A stretch of DNA of 19,599 nt from Tannerella sp. (GTDB lineage: Bacteria; Bacteroidota; Bacteroidia; Bacteroidales; Tannerellaceae): positions 1 to 19,599 of the forward strand of contig JAISYY010000089.1 in NCBI GenBank assembly GCA_031269635.1, written 5' to 3'. Positions 1 through 8,869 of this stretch are shown one piece after another. The number at the start of each line of letters is the position of its first letter. Position 1 is the stretch's first letter. Made by a program: the position numbers and the translations under genes. Under the pieces are notes generated by a model. It did no database searches. It was given only the letters and a program-made list of their open reading frames with translations, and was not told the DNA's origin.

Positions 1-427
1 CGCAATTGCGGCAAACTTTCTGCAATGCTTTTTAAGCTTACCGCAGTTACGGCAAACATTCTGCAATGCTTTTTAAGCTTACCGCAGTTGCGGCAAACGT
101 TCTGCAATGCTTTTTAAGCTTGCCGCAACTGCGGCAAACGTTCTGCAATGTTTTTTAAGCTTGCCGCAGTTACGGCAAACGTTCTGCAATGCTTTTTAAG
201 CTTGCCGCAATTGCGGCAAACGTTCTGCAATGCTTTTTAAGCTTACCGCAATTGCGGCAAACATTCTGCAATGCTTTTTAAGCTTACCGCAATTGCGGCA
301 AACATTCTGCAATGCTTTTTAAGCTTACCGCAGTTACGGCAAACATTCTGCAATGCTTTTTAAGCTTACCGCAATTGCGGCAAACATTCTGCAATGTTTT
401 TTAAGCTTGCCGCAGTTGCGGCAAATG
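1..427. repeat. 41-bp tandem array with palindromic core
   Basis: Ten 41-bp units begin at 1, 42, 83, 124, 165, 206, 247, 288, 329 and 370; an eleventh starts at 411 and decays after about 17 bases. The array runs off the left edge, so its full size is unknown. Each unit holds a dyad of the form CCGCARTTRCGG, then CAAACRTTCTGCAATG, a T-run and the palindrome AAGCTT. At 202-219 the dyad extends to an 18-bp perfect palindrome, TTGCCGCAATTGCGGCAA. Units at 247 and 288 are identical, as are those at 42 and 329. Differences fall at a few fixed positions, mainly the dyad centre. The period is not a multiple of 3 and no long reading frame crosses the array, so it is non-coding. There are no unique spacers, so it is not CRISPR. 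Function unknown. Confidence 0.95.
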
Positions 428-827
428 TTTTTATATCTTTAAATATGAATTTCAAGGCTTCGGAAAATGCGAAAAGCATTTTCAAAAGGTGTCCGACAAC
501 ACATCAGAAAACGTCTTGCATACTTCAGGAAGGAATCCGACATGCCGGCAAGCGTCCGGCACTTCGTGGGGGACTGTCCACTGGTGCGGAAAGTCTCCTG
601 AGGTATAGCGGGACGGAAGATCCTTTTGGGACAGGCGTCCGGCGATACCCCGGCGGGAAACCGGACGCTTCGACAGGGGAGCCTGTGACATCAGCCGCTC
701 ATAAAGACCTGAGTGTCGTAACCGGCAAGTCGCAGACGTGCGGAAGAAACATGCTCAAAAGCAATAACGCCTCAAAAAAAGATTTAGCATAAATGTATAT
801 AGATTTCTTTTTTCTCAAGAAAAACCC
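428..827. other. Gene-free stretch with GC-rich stem-forming block (about 540-755)
   Basis: I see no convincing gene. An open frame at 394-792 (+) starts inside the repeat array and its translation resembles no family I know. From about 540 to 755 the DNA is clearly more GC-rich than its flanks and carries several complementary segments. AAGCGTCCGG at 550-559 pairs with CCGGACGCTT at 661-670. GGTAT at 602-606 pairs with ATACC at 645-649 and encloses GGACG (611-615) with CGTCC (636-640). GACATCAG at 687-694 pairs with CTGAgTGTC at 709-717. This could be a structured RNA, a relic of a mobile element (for example part of a group II intron; GTGCG occurs at 584-588), or a protein-binding region. 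I cannot tell which. Confidence 0.4.
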
Positions 828-835
828 TATTTTTG
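804..835 (+). promoter_or_regulatory. Putative Bacteroides-type promoter of the GH92 gene
   Basis: TATTTTTG at 828-835 matches the Bacteroides -7 element TAnnTTTG. TTTC at 804-807 sits 20 bp upstream, the spacing expected for the -33 TTTG element, with one mismatch. Transcription would begin near 840, leaving a leader of about 27 nt before the ATG at 868. This also argues that the upstream ATG at 793, in the same frame, is not used. Confidence 0.55.
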
Positions 836-867
836 CATTCAAATTAACACTTTATTCCCCAATAATT

Positions 868-3018
868 ATGGCAAAACAATTTTTTCTCATTTCAGTGATG
901 TTCTTTTTGATTACCGGTTGTGGCAGGCCGGAAAAACAGTTAACCGGATATGTAAATCCTTTTTTGGGAACGGCGACGCTCTGGGACGCGGCCGATCTGG
1001 GTTATACCCGCAAGATAAAGGAACGCACGTGGGGCGCCGAAGTGTTTCCGGGAACGTCGTTGCCGAACGCCATGGTGCAGTTAAGCCCTGTCACACAGTT
1101 CAGGAGCGGCGCCGGTTACCAGTATGAAGACACCGTCATTTACGGATTCAGCCATACGAACAAAGGACACTGGAACCTCCTGCACATACCGCTTCTCCCC
1201 GTTACGGGCACGGTCGTACCCGGCGATTACTGTTCGAAATTCAGCCACGAAAACGAATCCGCGCATCCGGGATATTATCAGGTTTTTCTCGAAAGATACG
1301 GCGTTAATGCCGAATTGACGTCAACCCTCCGTTGCGGATACCATAAGTATACGTTTGACGAACGGGATGACAAGAAGCTCGTTGCAGACATGACGCGCTC
1401 GAACAACCGCGTCAACGGGTGGGAAATACAAAAAGCCGGGGAAAACGTGTTTACCGGATTCCAGGATGCCGCCGGCACGATGTATTTCTATGCCGTATCG
1501 AATTATGAGATTGAAGACATTGTGCAGGTAAAGGATAGTGTACACGAAGTGTCCGCCGTTCATTTCAGGAACAGCAAAAGTAAAAAGCCGCTGGAACTTA
1601 AAATAGGATTTTCTTTCGTCAGCATTGCTAATGCGAAGTTAAACCTGGAGCGGGAGATAGCCGGCAAAGATTTTCCCCAGATTCGCAGGGAAGCCGGCGA
1701 GACGTGGGAAAGACTGCTCTCCCGGATAACGGTCGCCGGAGGTACGGAGCGGGAGAAAGGCCTGTTCTATTCCTGCCTGTACCGCTCGTTCCTGTGGCCG
1801 GCTTTGCGCAGCGATGTCAACTTCGATTATACCGACGCGGCGGGAAACGTAGCCAACGGAGGATTCCATTACTATACCGACCCCTCTTTCTGGGATGATT
1901 ACCGCAACAAGCTGGTACTCCTGGCCATGTTGTCGCCCGGCGTGACGGTCGATGTCATAAAGTCCATTACCGACAGGGGAGAAAAACGGGGAGGGTACAT
2001 GCCCACGTTTTTCCATGGCGACCATGCATCCGTCTTCGTAGCCGGGACATATCTGCGCGGGCTTAAAGGTTTCGACCCGGAACGCGCTTACAGGCTTTTG
2101 CTGAAAAATGCTACCGTGCCCGGACGCGGAGGCCGCCCTTACCTGAAGGAATATATGGAGCGGGGCTGGATTGCCGAAAAGGATACGGCCAACGTCCCAA
2201 CCTGGGATGAATATAAAGCCGCCGTTACGAAGACCGTGGAATATGCCTACGACGATTATGCGCTGGCGTTGATTGCCAGGGAACTGGGGGATGAGGAGAA
2301 TTATAAAATGCTGATGAAGCGTACGGGTAACTACAAAAACCTGTTCGACCCGTCCACCGGATTCTGGCGGGGACGCATTGACGACGGGAACTGGATCGAA
2401 GATTTCGACCCCTACTATCCGTACTATGCCTATATGTACCGGGAGGCAAACGCCTGGCAATCGCTGTTCTTCGCCCCGCACGACCCCGAAGGCATGCTGG
2501 CGCTTTACCCCAGCCACGAAGCGGTAGAGAAAAAGCTCGACTCCCTCTTCTCCGAACCATGGAGAGGATACGAAGCCCATAACATGACCGGTTTTATCGG
2601 CAATTACTGCCACGGCAACCAGCCCGACCACAGCGTCCCGTACACCTACTATTTTATCGGGAAACAGGAGAAAGCCCAGGTAATACTGGACAGTATCATG
2701 AATCATTATTACGATATGGGCGCCGACCGGCTTGCCTATGCAGGAATGGACGATGCCGGCGAAATGTCATCCTGGTACGTGTTCAACGCAACAGGCCTGT
2801 ATACCTATTCTCCCGCCGACCCGGAATACATCCTGACCGTGCCGCTTTTCGACAAAGTGAAATTTCACGTGGATGAAAACACTTGTTTTACGGTCACAAA
2901 GAACGGTAAAGGGCGAAAGATTACCGGCATCACTTATGGCGGTGAAAAGATCGGCGGCTGGTTTATTTCGCACGACAAACTGAAAGAAGGCCGGGAACTC
3001 GTTATTTCGGTAGAATAA
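868..3018 (+). CDS. GH92 family alpha-mannosidase, lipoprotein
   Basis: A 716-aa calcium-dependent exo-alpha-mannosidase family protein, expected to remove terminal alpha-linked mannose from side chains. I chose the ATG at 868 because it gives a clean lipoprotein signal (lipobox LITGC, Cys18); the frame stays open back to 793. The residues after Cys (GRPEK) are not acidic, so I infer a periplasmic-facing lipoprotein. Family landmarks: VNPFLGT near the N-terminus, GYQYED and YGFSHT around 86-97, FWDDYR, HGDHASV, EANAWQ with PHD (Glu526 is the likely general acid by motif position), and DDAGEMSSW at 628-636. Two departures: the usual GNEP reads GNQP (Gln585), and the acidic position before the DD pair is Met627. 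The segment after SHT (NKGHWN) also differs from the common SHTHLSG form. It ends 9 bp from the convergent regulator gene. Family assignment is firm; linkage specificity is open. Confidence 0.93.
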   Translation: MAKQFFLISVMFFLITGCGRPEKQLTGYVNPFLGTATLWDAADLGYTRKIKERTWGAEVFPGTSLPNAMVQLSPVTQFRSGAGYQYEDTVIYGFSHTNKGHWNLLHIPLLPVTGTVVPGDYCSKFSHENESAHPGYYQVFLERYGVNAELTSTLRCGYHKYTFDERDDKKLVADMTRSNNRVNGWEIQKAGENVFTGFQDAAGTMYFYAVSNYEIEDIVQVKDSVHEVSAVHFRNSKSKKPLELKIGFSFVSIANAKLNLEREIAGKDFPQIRREAGETWERLLSRITVAGGTEREKGLFYSCLYRSFLWPALRSDVNFDYTDAAGNVANGGFHYYTDPSFWDDYRNKLVLLAMLSPGVTVDVIKSITDRGEKRGGYMPTFFHGDHASVFVAGTYLRGLKGFDPERAYRLLLKNATVPGRGGRPYLKEYMERGWIAEKDTANVPTWDEYKAAVTKTVEYAYDDYALALIARELGDEENYKMLMKRTGNYKNLFDPSTGFWRGRIDDGNWIEDFDPYYPYYAYMYREANAWQSLFFAPHDPEGMLALYPSHEAVEKKLDSLFSEPWRGYEAHNMTGFIGNYCHGNQPDHSVPYTYYFIGKQEKAQVILDSIMNHYYDMGADRLAYAGMDDAGEMSSWYVFNATGLYTYSPADPEYILTVPLFDKVKFHVDENTCFTVTKNGKGRKITGITYGGEKIGGWFISHDKLKEGRELVISVE

Positions 3019-3027
3019 ACGAAGCGG

Positions 3028-6000
3028 CTAACCGTTCGATTTGACATCTTCATTAATTTTGGCTTCCCGGTACTGCCTGGGCGTCATTCCGAATTTTTGC
3101 GAGAAAAGGCGGTAGAAACTGCCTCGGTGGTTGAAACCGGCCATGTACATGATTTCGTCGATAGAATTTTTGCTTGTCAGGAGTAATTTTTCCACGACCA
3201 GGAGTTTGTATTCCTTTATCAGGCCGGCCGGCGTCTGTTCCGTAACCTCTTTCAGTTTCCGGTATAAATGGCGGGCGCTTAGTCCGAGTTCTTTTGCCAG
3301 GTGTTCGGTCGAGAAGTCGGGGTTATTCATGTTACGGTCTATGACTTTCGCTATCTTTTCGAAGAACGCCTTATTCTCCCTGTGCATGAATTTGCCGTTC
3401 GAAAACACAAATGCGCTTATCGCGGAACGGTAATAATCCTTCAGGTCGCTTTGGAGCTTAAGCAGCCGTTCGACGACCGATTGCAGGTATTCGATGTTAA
3501 ACGGTTTTACGATATAAGCCTCCGCCCCGGCGGAGATACCTTCCGTCTGTTCTTCGGGAGTGTTTTTTGCGGACAGCAAAATGAACGGGATGTGGGCGGT
3601 GCGTTTGTCCGCTTTGATTTGTTTCATCAATGAAATCCCGTCGAGTTCCGGCATCATGATATCGGAAATTATCAGTTGCGGCTGTACCGTTTCCAGGATA
3701 CTGTTTACCGACAGGGGATTTTCAATAGAGATGACATTATACCTGTCTTTCATTATTTCGGTGATAAACCAGCGCATTTCAGGGTCGTCGTCGATGACGA
3801 AAACGGTTGATTCGGCCTGGCTCTTTATGTCTTTTTCGTTTTTCCGCGGCGGCACAGGAGCCATAGACGGCGGCATTTGCAATTCGCCGGTCTGTATTTG
3901 CCGTATGTTTGGCCCCTCCGTAGCGGTTACTTCCCTGCGAGGAAAGACGACCCGAAATTCGGTATATTTGTCGGGAACGCTTTTTACTTCAATATCACCG
4001 TCAAGCAGTTTCACCATATTGTAACAGATGGCCAGTCCCAGCCCGTTTCTTGAGAAAAAACCTTTTTGCGTCTGCTTTTCGAGGTTTTCCAGTATATGAT
4101 ACCGGTCGAAGACGTGCAGGATGTCTTTTTCCCGGATACCTTTTCCGGTGTTATTCACAAAAACAGTCAGGTTATCACTATCCTTACGAATGAGGATTGA
4201 TATGTCGCCCCCGTCGGGAGTATATTTGAAAGCGTTCGACAGCAAGTTGGTCAGGATTTTCGTGATACAGCCTTTGTCCAGGTTCCAGGTCAGGTCATTT
4301 TCAATGTCACACCGGAAAGAAATGTGTTTGGATTCCGCAAATTCCGAGAATGAATCCGTTATCCCGCATGACAGTTCCGTAATGTTCAGCGGTTCGATGA
4401 AGCACGCCTTATGTCCGGTCTCGATACGGCGAAATTCGATCAACTCCTGTATTAAGGAATAAAGCCGTTCGGTGTTTTTCAGCATCATGGTTGCGTATTT
4501 CCGGATGAATCCGTCCGCCTTTTCGTATGAAATAATGCGGTTGCACGGGCCGTATATCAACGTCAGGGGAGTAGAAAACTCGTGTGTTATGTTCGTGAAA
4601 AAACGCAGTTTGGATTCATAGATTTCTTCCTTTTGTTGCTGGTGCATCTTTTCAATGATGAGTTCGCGTTTGCGCCGGTATCTTCTCCTGATTAACTGTA
4701 TGGATGAGAACAGGATGAGCAGAATCAGTACGGTGTAAATGATATAAGCCCACACGGTCAGGTACCATGGCGGGAGTATGACGATCGGTAGCGAATAAGT
4801 ACGAGTCATAACGTCGCCATTGTCGCATCTGACGTGCAGGATGTATTTCCCCGGCGAGATGTTTGTGAAACCGGCATCGCCGGAATTGCCGTTCTCAATC
4901 CATATCGAACTGAAATTTTCCAGGTTATAGAAATAGCTGCAATTTTGCCCGTTAATATAGTCCGGGGCAATGAACGATATGGAGAAAAAATTCCGGTCAT
5001 ATTTCAGTTGAAGGGTTTTTTTGCCTTTTTTTGTATGAATGAAATCATTGAGGTTTTGTTCTTTCTCATATATTTTAAGGCCGGAGAAAAATATTTTGGG
5101 AACAAATTCTTTTTTTGTGTATTCGTCGGGTGAAATTGTGACGAAACCGTTGATGCCGCCGAAAAATAAAGCGCCTGTCCTTTCGTCTTTCATATAAGCC
5201 CCGTCGCTAAATTCAAAAACGTCAAGCCCGCTTTTGTGGTTGTATTTGTGGAATTTTTCGTTTTCGGTATCAAACCGCACAAGCCCGTCGTTCGTACTTA
5301 TCCACAGATAGCCCCTGTCGTCTTCCAGTATCCCGTGTACCGTATTGTTGGGGAGGCCCTCTATCTCGTTATAGCCGGCGAATGAGGCTTCGTTCGTTTC
5401 CGGCTTGTAATCCGTTAACTTCAGGATGCCGAAACTCGTTCCGACCCAGATATTCCCTTTGCTGTCCCTGTTTATGTTCAGTATATCATTGACGGTATGA
5501 ATATCATTCCGGGGAAGATTTACTTTGGTGAACGTTTCGCTGTTGACGTTTAGCCGCCTAAGCCCGTATCCCCTGTTGCCGAACCAGATGATGCTGTCAT
5601 TCTCCCGGCATGCCGTAAAGAAGAAATTGTAAGACATGCCGTTTTTCTCAAACGTATATCGTTTTACGGACTTTATTGCCGGGTCGTCGTCCGGGCCTGT
5701 TAAGACTACCTTGTAAATGCCCGAACCTACGGACGCCAGCCAGAGGATAGAATCGTTTATTTCACAGATGTTGTGAACAAAAAATATCTGTTCCGCACCG
5801 CCGGAGTACAGTTTTTTTATTTTTTTCTCCCTGAATGAATAATAATTCAGGCCAGGCCCGTCGCTTCCTATCCACAGGATGTTGCGCCGGCTGCCGGAAA
5901 ACGCGTAGATGGAATTGTTGTTCAACAAACTGTTTGACGCCGTAATAAGTTCGATGTTCTTCAGGCGCATGTTGTCGTCGGCGGCGAAATCCTTTATCAG

Positions 6001-7128
6001 CAATATCCCGTCGTCTTTCGTCCCGATCCACAGGTTCCCCAGATGGTCTGAAAATAAAGCCCTGACAGGTTTTTGTATGGAGAGGTTCAGGTTCTCGAAT
6101 GTAAAGGACCTGAACGAAAACAGGTCCCTTGTGTACATATACACCCCCTGTCCGTCGGTGCCTATCCATATAATATCCTGTTCATTATCCTTATGCAGGC
6201 AGAACACGCCGCAGTAAATGCCGATATTTTCGACCTCATATTTTATCGCATTTTCGGGAGTGTTCTTAATTCGTATCACGCCGTTTGTCTGGAAAGCAAC
6301 CAGATAGTCGTCGTTGTCTTTGACTATTGACGACACGACGCCACGTTCCTCTATCTCCCTTTTGAGATTTAATACTAAACTTTTCCTGCGTGATTTCGCA
6401 TCCATTTCGAACAGCCGGTATTTCCCGTCAATGAAATAGATACTGCCGTTTTCGAAGAAAGCAAAAAGAATCCCGCAATCGTGCTCGAAATCACCGGTAG
6501 GTGTCATGACAGGAACATCCGCCCCGAATGATACCTGTATATTATGTACGGTACCTTTGTTTGTAACAACCCACAGTCTGTTCGTATTGTCAATGAAAAT
6601 CTTCCGGATATCGTCTTTTACGATTCCGGGATACCCGATTGGGATAAATTTTTTATTGCTCCGGTCATAATAATGTATCGTATCATTTTCTTTTATGACG
6701 AAAATCTCATTCCCGGAAGTCTTTGTGCAGAAGTATTTTCCTTCAAATTCGTCATGACTGTCAATTTCATTTGTACTTTTGTTGTATCTGTTCAGGCCAT
6801 GGTTTGTGTTTATCCAGATAATGCCGTTCTCGCCTTCCCACACTTCTTCGATAAGATTGCCGGACAGCGAGCCGAGCGGATTTATTTCCGGTTTGAATAC
6901 GGTTATCCTCGCTCCGTTATACATATTTAGCCCGTCGACCGAACCAAACCAGACGAATCTTTCGCTGTCCTGGCAAATCGACAGTATGGCGCTGTTTGAC
7001 AGCCCTTCTTTGTTGGATAGCTGGCGTAAGTTATAAGCATACGTGGTGGATGTCAGGAAAACGAACATGACCAGCAGGCTGGCCTTGTTCGTTTTAGAGC
7101 GCCGCATCGCGAGTTTCGGATGTTTCAT
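3028..7128 (-). CDS. Hybrid two-component system regulator (sensor kinase, receiver and AraC-type HTH in one protein)
   Basis: A PUL-type one-protein signalling system of 1366 aa (1376 if begun at 7158). Positions below count from 7158. A signal segment spans about 25-42. A two-bladed-propeller sensor with repeated WIGT/WVGT-like Reg_prop motifs runs from about 45 to 690, and a Y_Y_Y domain from about 705 to 795. One membrane helix lies at about 798-824. The HisKA domain carries His859 in NITHEFSTPL. The HATPase domain has NLLSNAFKYT near 971-980, NTGKGI and NGLGLAI. The receiver has Asp1123-1125, phospho-acceptor Asp1166 in SDIMMP and Lys1218. The AraC HTH covers about 1270-1368. It should bind a mannan oligosaccharide in the periplasm and activate the locus. 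I prefer the start at 7128 because a -7 promoter element ends only 3 bases before the 7158 ATG. Confidence 0.95.
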   Translation of the reverse strand: MKHPKLAMRRSKTNKASLLVMFVFLTSTTYAYNLRQLSNKEGLSNSAILSICQDSERFVWFGSVDGLNMYNGARITVFKPEINPLGSLSGNLIEEVWEGENGIIWINTNHGLNRYNKSTNEIDSHDEFEGKYFCTKTSGNEIFVIKENDTIHYYDRSNKKFIPIGYPGIVKDDIRKIFIDNTNRLWVVTNKGTVHNIQVSFGADVPVMTPTGDFEHDCGILFAFFENGSIYFIDGKYRLFEMDAKSRRKSLVLNLKREIEERGVVSSIVKDNDDYLVAFQTNGVIRIKNTPENAIKYEVENIGIYCGVFCLHKDNEQDIIWIGTDGQGVYMYTRDLFSFRSFTFENLNLSIQKPVRALFSDHLGNLWIGTKDDGILLIKDFAADDNMRLKNIELITASNSLLNNNSIYAFSGSRRNILWIGSDGPGLNYYSFREKKIKKLYSGGAEQIFFVHNICEINDSILWLASVGSGIYKVVLTGPDDDPAIKSVKRYTFEKNGMSYNFFFTACRENDSIIWFGNRGYGLRRLNVNSETFTKVNLPRNDIHTVNDILNINRDSKGNIWVGTSFGILKLTDYKPETNEASFAGYNEIEGLPNNTVHGILEDDRGYLWISTNDGLVRFDTENEKFHKYNHKSGLDVFEFSDGAYMKDERTGALFFGGINGFVTISPDEYTKKEFVPKIFFSGLKIYEKEQNLNDFIHTKKGKKTLQLKYDRNFFSISFIAPDYINGQNCSYFYNLENFSSIWIENGNSGDAGFTNISPGKYILHVRCDNGDVMTRTYSLPIVILPPWYLTVWAYIIYTVLILLILFSSIQLIRRRYRRKRELIIEKMHQQQKEEIYESKLRFFTNITHEFSTPLTLIYGPCNRIISYEKADGFIRKYATMMLKNTERLYSLIQELIEFRRIETGHKACFIEPLNITELSCGITDSFSEFAESKHISFRCDIENDLTWNLDKGCITKILTNLLSNAFKYTPDGGDISILIRKDSDNLTVFVNNTGKGIREKDILHVFDRYHILENLEKQTQKGFFSRNGLGLAICYNMVKLLDGDIEVKSVPDKYTEFRVVFPRREVTATEGPNIRQIQTGELQMPPSMAPVPPRKNEKDIKSQAESTVFVIDDDPEMRWFITEIMKDRYNVISIENPLSVNSILETVQPQLIISDIMMPELDGISLMKQIKADKRTAHIPFILLSAKNTPEEQTEGISAGAEAYIVKPFNIEYLQSVVERLLKLQSDLKDYYRSAISAFVFSNGKFMHRENKAFFEKIAKVIDRNMNNPDFSTEHLAKELGLSARHLYRKLKEVTEQTPAGLIKEYKLLVVEKLLLTSKNSIDEIMYMAGFNHRGSFYRLFSQKFGMTPRQYREAKINEDVKSNG

Positions 7129-7160
7129 GTTATCTTTATTTATGCTGGATATTGACATTG

Positions 7161-7168
7161 CAAAAATA
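7161..7168 (-). promoter_or_regulatory. Putative -7 element of the regulator gene
   Basis: Read on the minus strand, TATTTTTG fits TAnnTTTG. I see no TTTG at the expected distance upstream. Transcription would start at about 7150-7156, over or just before the ATG at 7158. This supports translation from the in-frame ATG at 7128. Confidence 0.45.
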
Positions 7169-7285
7169 AAAAAACATATTTACTTTAGCACGTTAAAATC
7201 CGAAAATTTCATTTTATTTGGGGGCATGTCAGGAATATGAATTACAATGTCGGAAAAACGTACATAACATTGTTTGTAACAGGTA

Positions 7286-7293
7286 TAATTTTG
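7286..7293 (+). promoter_or_regulatory. Putative -7 element of the GH125 gene and possibly the PUL operon
   Basis: TAATTTTG fits TAnnTTTG and would start transcription near 7300, about 20 nt before the GH125 ATG. No TTTG lies at the standard spacing, which would suit an activator-dependent promoter. The 192-bp region 7129-7320 is the divergent control region between the regulator and GH125. Confidence 0.4.
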
Positions 7294-7320
7294 TCCGGTA
7301 ATTATAATTAAAAAAGTCAC

Positions 7321-8775
7321 ATGGTAACACGTAGAAGTTTTTTAAAAAGAGGCAGCATCAGTCTGGCTGCAATGGCAATAGGCGGTAAGGCCGTGACCGT
7401 CCCGGTTGACGGCGACAATCTTTTTTCGCAAAATGCCGGTTATACATCCAACCGGCCGGAAGCGTCTAAAAGAAATTTTACCTCAAAAGCCGTCGAAGAA
7501 ACGATCCGGAATGTAACAAAACAGTTGAAAGATCCGAAACTTGCATGGATGTTCGAAAACTGTTTTCCCAATACATTAGATACTACCGTACATTATAGAG
7601 TACGGGAAGGCAGGCCTGATACGTTTGTCTATACAGGTGATATACATGCGATGTGGCTGCGCGATTCGGCCGCCCAGGTTTGGCCGTATCTTAACTTGAT
7701 GAAGGAAGATAAACCGTTGAGGAAACTCATTGCCGGTGTTGTCAACCGGCATACCATGTGCATCTTGTTCGATCCTTATGCGAACGCCTTTAATGACGGC
7801 GCTACCGGTAGTGAATGGATTTCCGACTATACCGACATGAAACCGGAACTGCATGAACGCAAATGGGAGATTGATTCGCTGTGTTACACCGTCAGGCTGG
7901 CTTATCATTACTGGAAAATTTCCGGCGATACGTCCGTTTTCTCGAAAGACTGGGAACAAGCTGCCGGCCTGATTGTTAAAACATTTAAGGAACAGCAGCG
8001 CAAAGACGGCTTAGGCCCGTACCGGTTCCAGCGCAAAACGGAACGCCAACTGGATACATTATGCAATGACGGCTACGGGGCGCCGGTCAAACCGGTCGGA
8101 CTGATCGTTTCCTCGTTCAGGCCTTCCGACGATGCCACGACACTGAATTTCCTTATACCGTCCAATTTGTTCGCGGTGACATCCTTAAAACAACTGGCCG
8201 AGATTTCTACGCAGGTGACGAATAACAGCGTTTTCGCTTCGGAATGTCTTGCCTTGGCGGCCGAAGTGCAGGCGGCAATCGACAGCTATGCCATCGCCGA
8301 TCACCTGAACTATGGAAAAGTTTATGCTTTTGAAGTGGACGGTTTCGGAAACAGGCTGTTTATGGACGATACCAATGTCCCCAGTTTGCTTTCCCTGTCT
8401 TATTTGGGATGTGTAGATCGGAATGACGAGGTTTACCGGAACACAAGGAATTTTGTCTGGAGCCTCGACAATCCGTATTTCTTCAAGGGAACGGCGGCGG
8501 AAGGAATCGGCGGCCCTCATATCGGTTTTGATATGATATGGCCGATGAGCCTGATCATAAAAGCCATGACGAGCGACGACGACACGGAAATAAGATATTG
8601 CGTAAAAACGCTCCGCGACACCGACGCCGGTACGGGATTCATGCACGAAAGTTTTCATAAGGACGACCCTCAGAAATTTACACGTTCATGGTTTGCATGG
8701 ACAAATACGCTGTTCGGCGAGTTGATCCTTAAACTGGTAAATGAAGGCAAAACGAGTTTGTTAAACAATTTGTAG
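7321..8775 (+). CDS. GH125 exo-alpha-1,6-mannosidase with twin-arginine signal
   Basis: A 484-aa metal-independent, inverting exo-alpha-1,6-mannosidase that would trim the mannan backbone or its oligosaccharides from the non-reducing end. The N-terminus TRRSFLKRG followed by a mild hydrophobic stretch (12-22) is a classic Tat signal, so the enzyme is probably exported folded to the periplasm. Family blocks: TGDIHAMWLRDSAAQVWPY at 105-123, RPSDDAT at 267-273, EGIGGPH at 394-400, MHESF at 441-445, and FAWTNTLFGELIL near the end. In the Clostridium perfringens enzyme the acid and base are, as I recall, Asp220 and Glu393. Asp270 and Glu443 here have the same 173-residue spacing inside conserved blocks, so I assign them as the likely pair. 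It diverges from the regulator gene and precedes susC by 249 bp. Confidence 0.94.
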   Translation: MVTRRSFLKRGSISLAAMAIGGKAVTVPVDGDNLFSQNAGYTSNRPEASKRNFTSKAVEETIRNVTKQLKDPKLAWMFENCFPNTLDTTVHYRVREGRPDTFVYTGDIHAMWLRDSAAQVWPYLNLMKEDKPLRKLIAGVVNRHTMCILFDPYANAFNDGATGSEWISDYTDMKPELHERKWEIDSLCYTVRLAYHYWKISGDTSVFSKDWEQAAGLIVKTFKEQQRKDGLGPYRFQRKTERQLDTLCNDGYGAPVKPVGLIVSSFRPSDDATTLNFLIPSNLFAVTSLKQLAEISTQVTNNSVFASECLALAAEVQAAIDSYAIADHLNYGKVYAFEVDGFGNRLFMDDTNVPSLLSLSYLGCVDRNDEVYRNTRNFVWSLDNPYFFKGTAAEGIGGPHIGFDMIWPMSLIIKAMTSDDDTEIRYCVKTLRDTDAGTGFMHESFHKDDPQKFTRSWFAWTNTLFGELILKLVNEGKTSLLNNL

Positions 8776-8869
8776 AGTATTAACCAAAAACTGTTATTTA
8801 TGAAAGATAAAGAAAAGTTATTCAAATGATAATCAAGAGCTATCTTAAATGATCGAACCCGAATGGAAC

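Noticed and set aside
1..427. CRISPR array
   Set aside because: Units are contiguous with no variable spacers and no cas genes are nearby; the same holds for the right-hand array.
394..792. 132-aa open frame across the array end and GC-rich block
   Set aside because: Starts inside the tandem repeat, overlaps a minus-strand frame of similar quality, has no recognisable domain, and the DNA looks structure-rich rather than coding.
2620..2622. Gln585 of GH92 as proof of mannose-1-phosphate hydrolase activity
   Set aside because: By motif spacing the general acid is more likely Glu526 in EANAWQ, which is intact, so the specificity claim is not justified.
1639..2706. 355-aa minus-strand open frame inside GH92
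   Set aside because: Antisense shadow of a well-supported gene; no domain resemblance.
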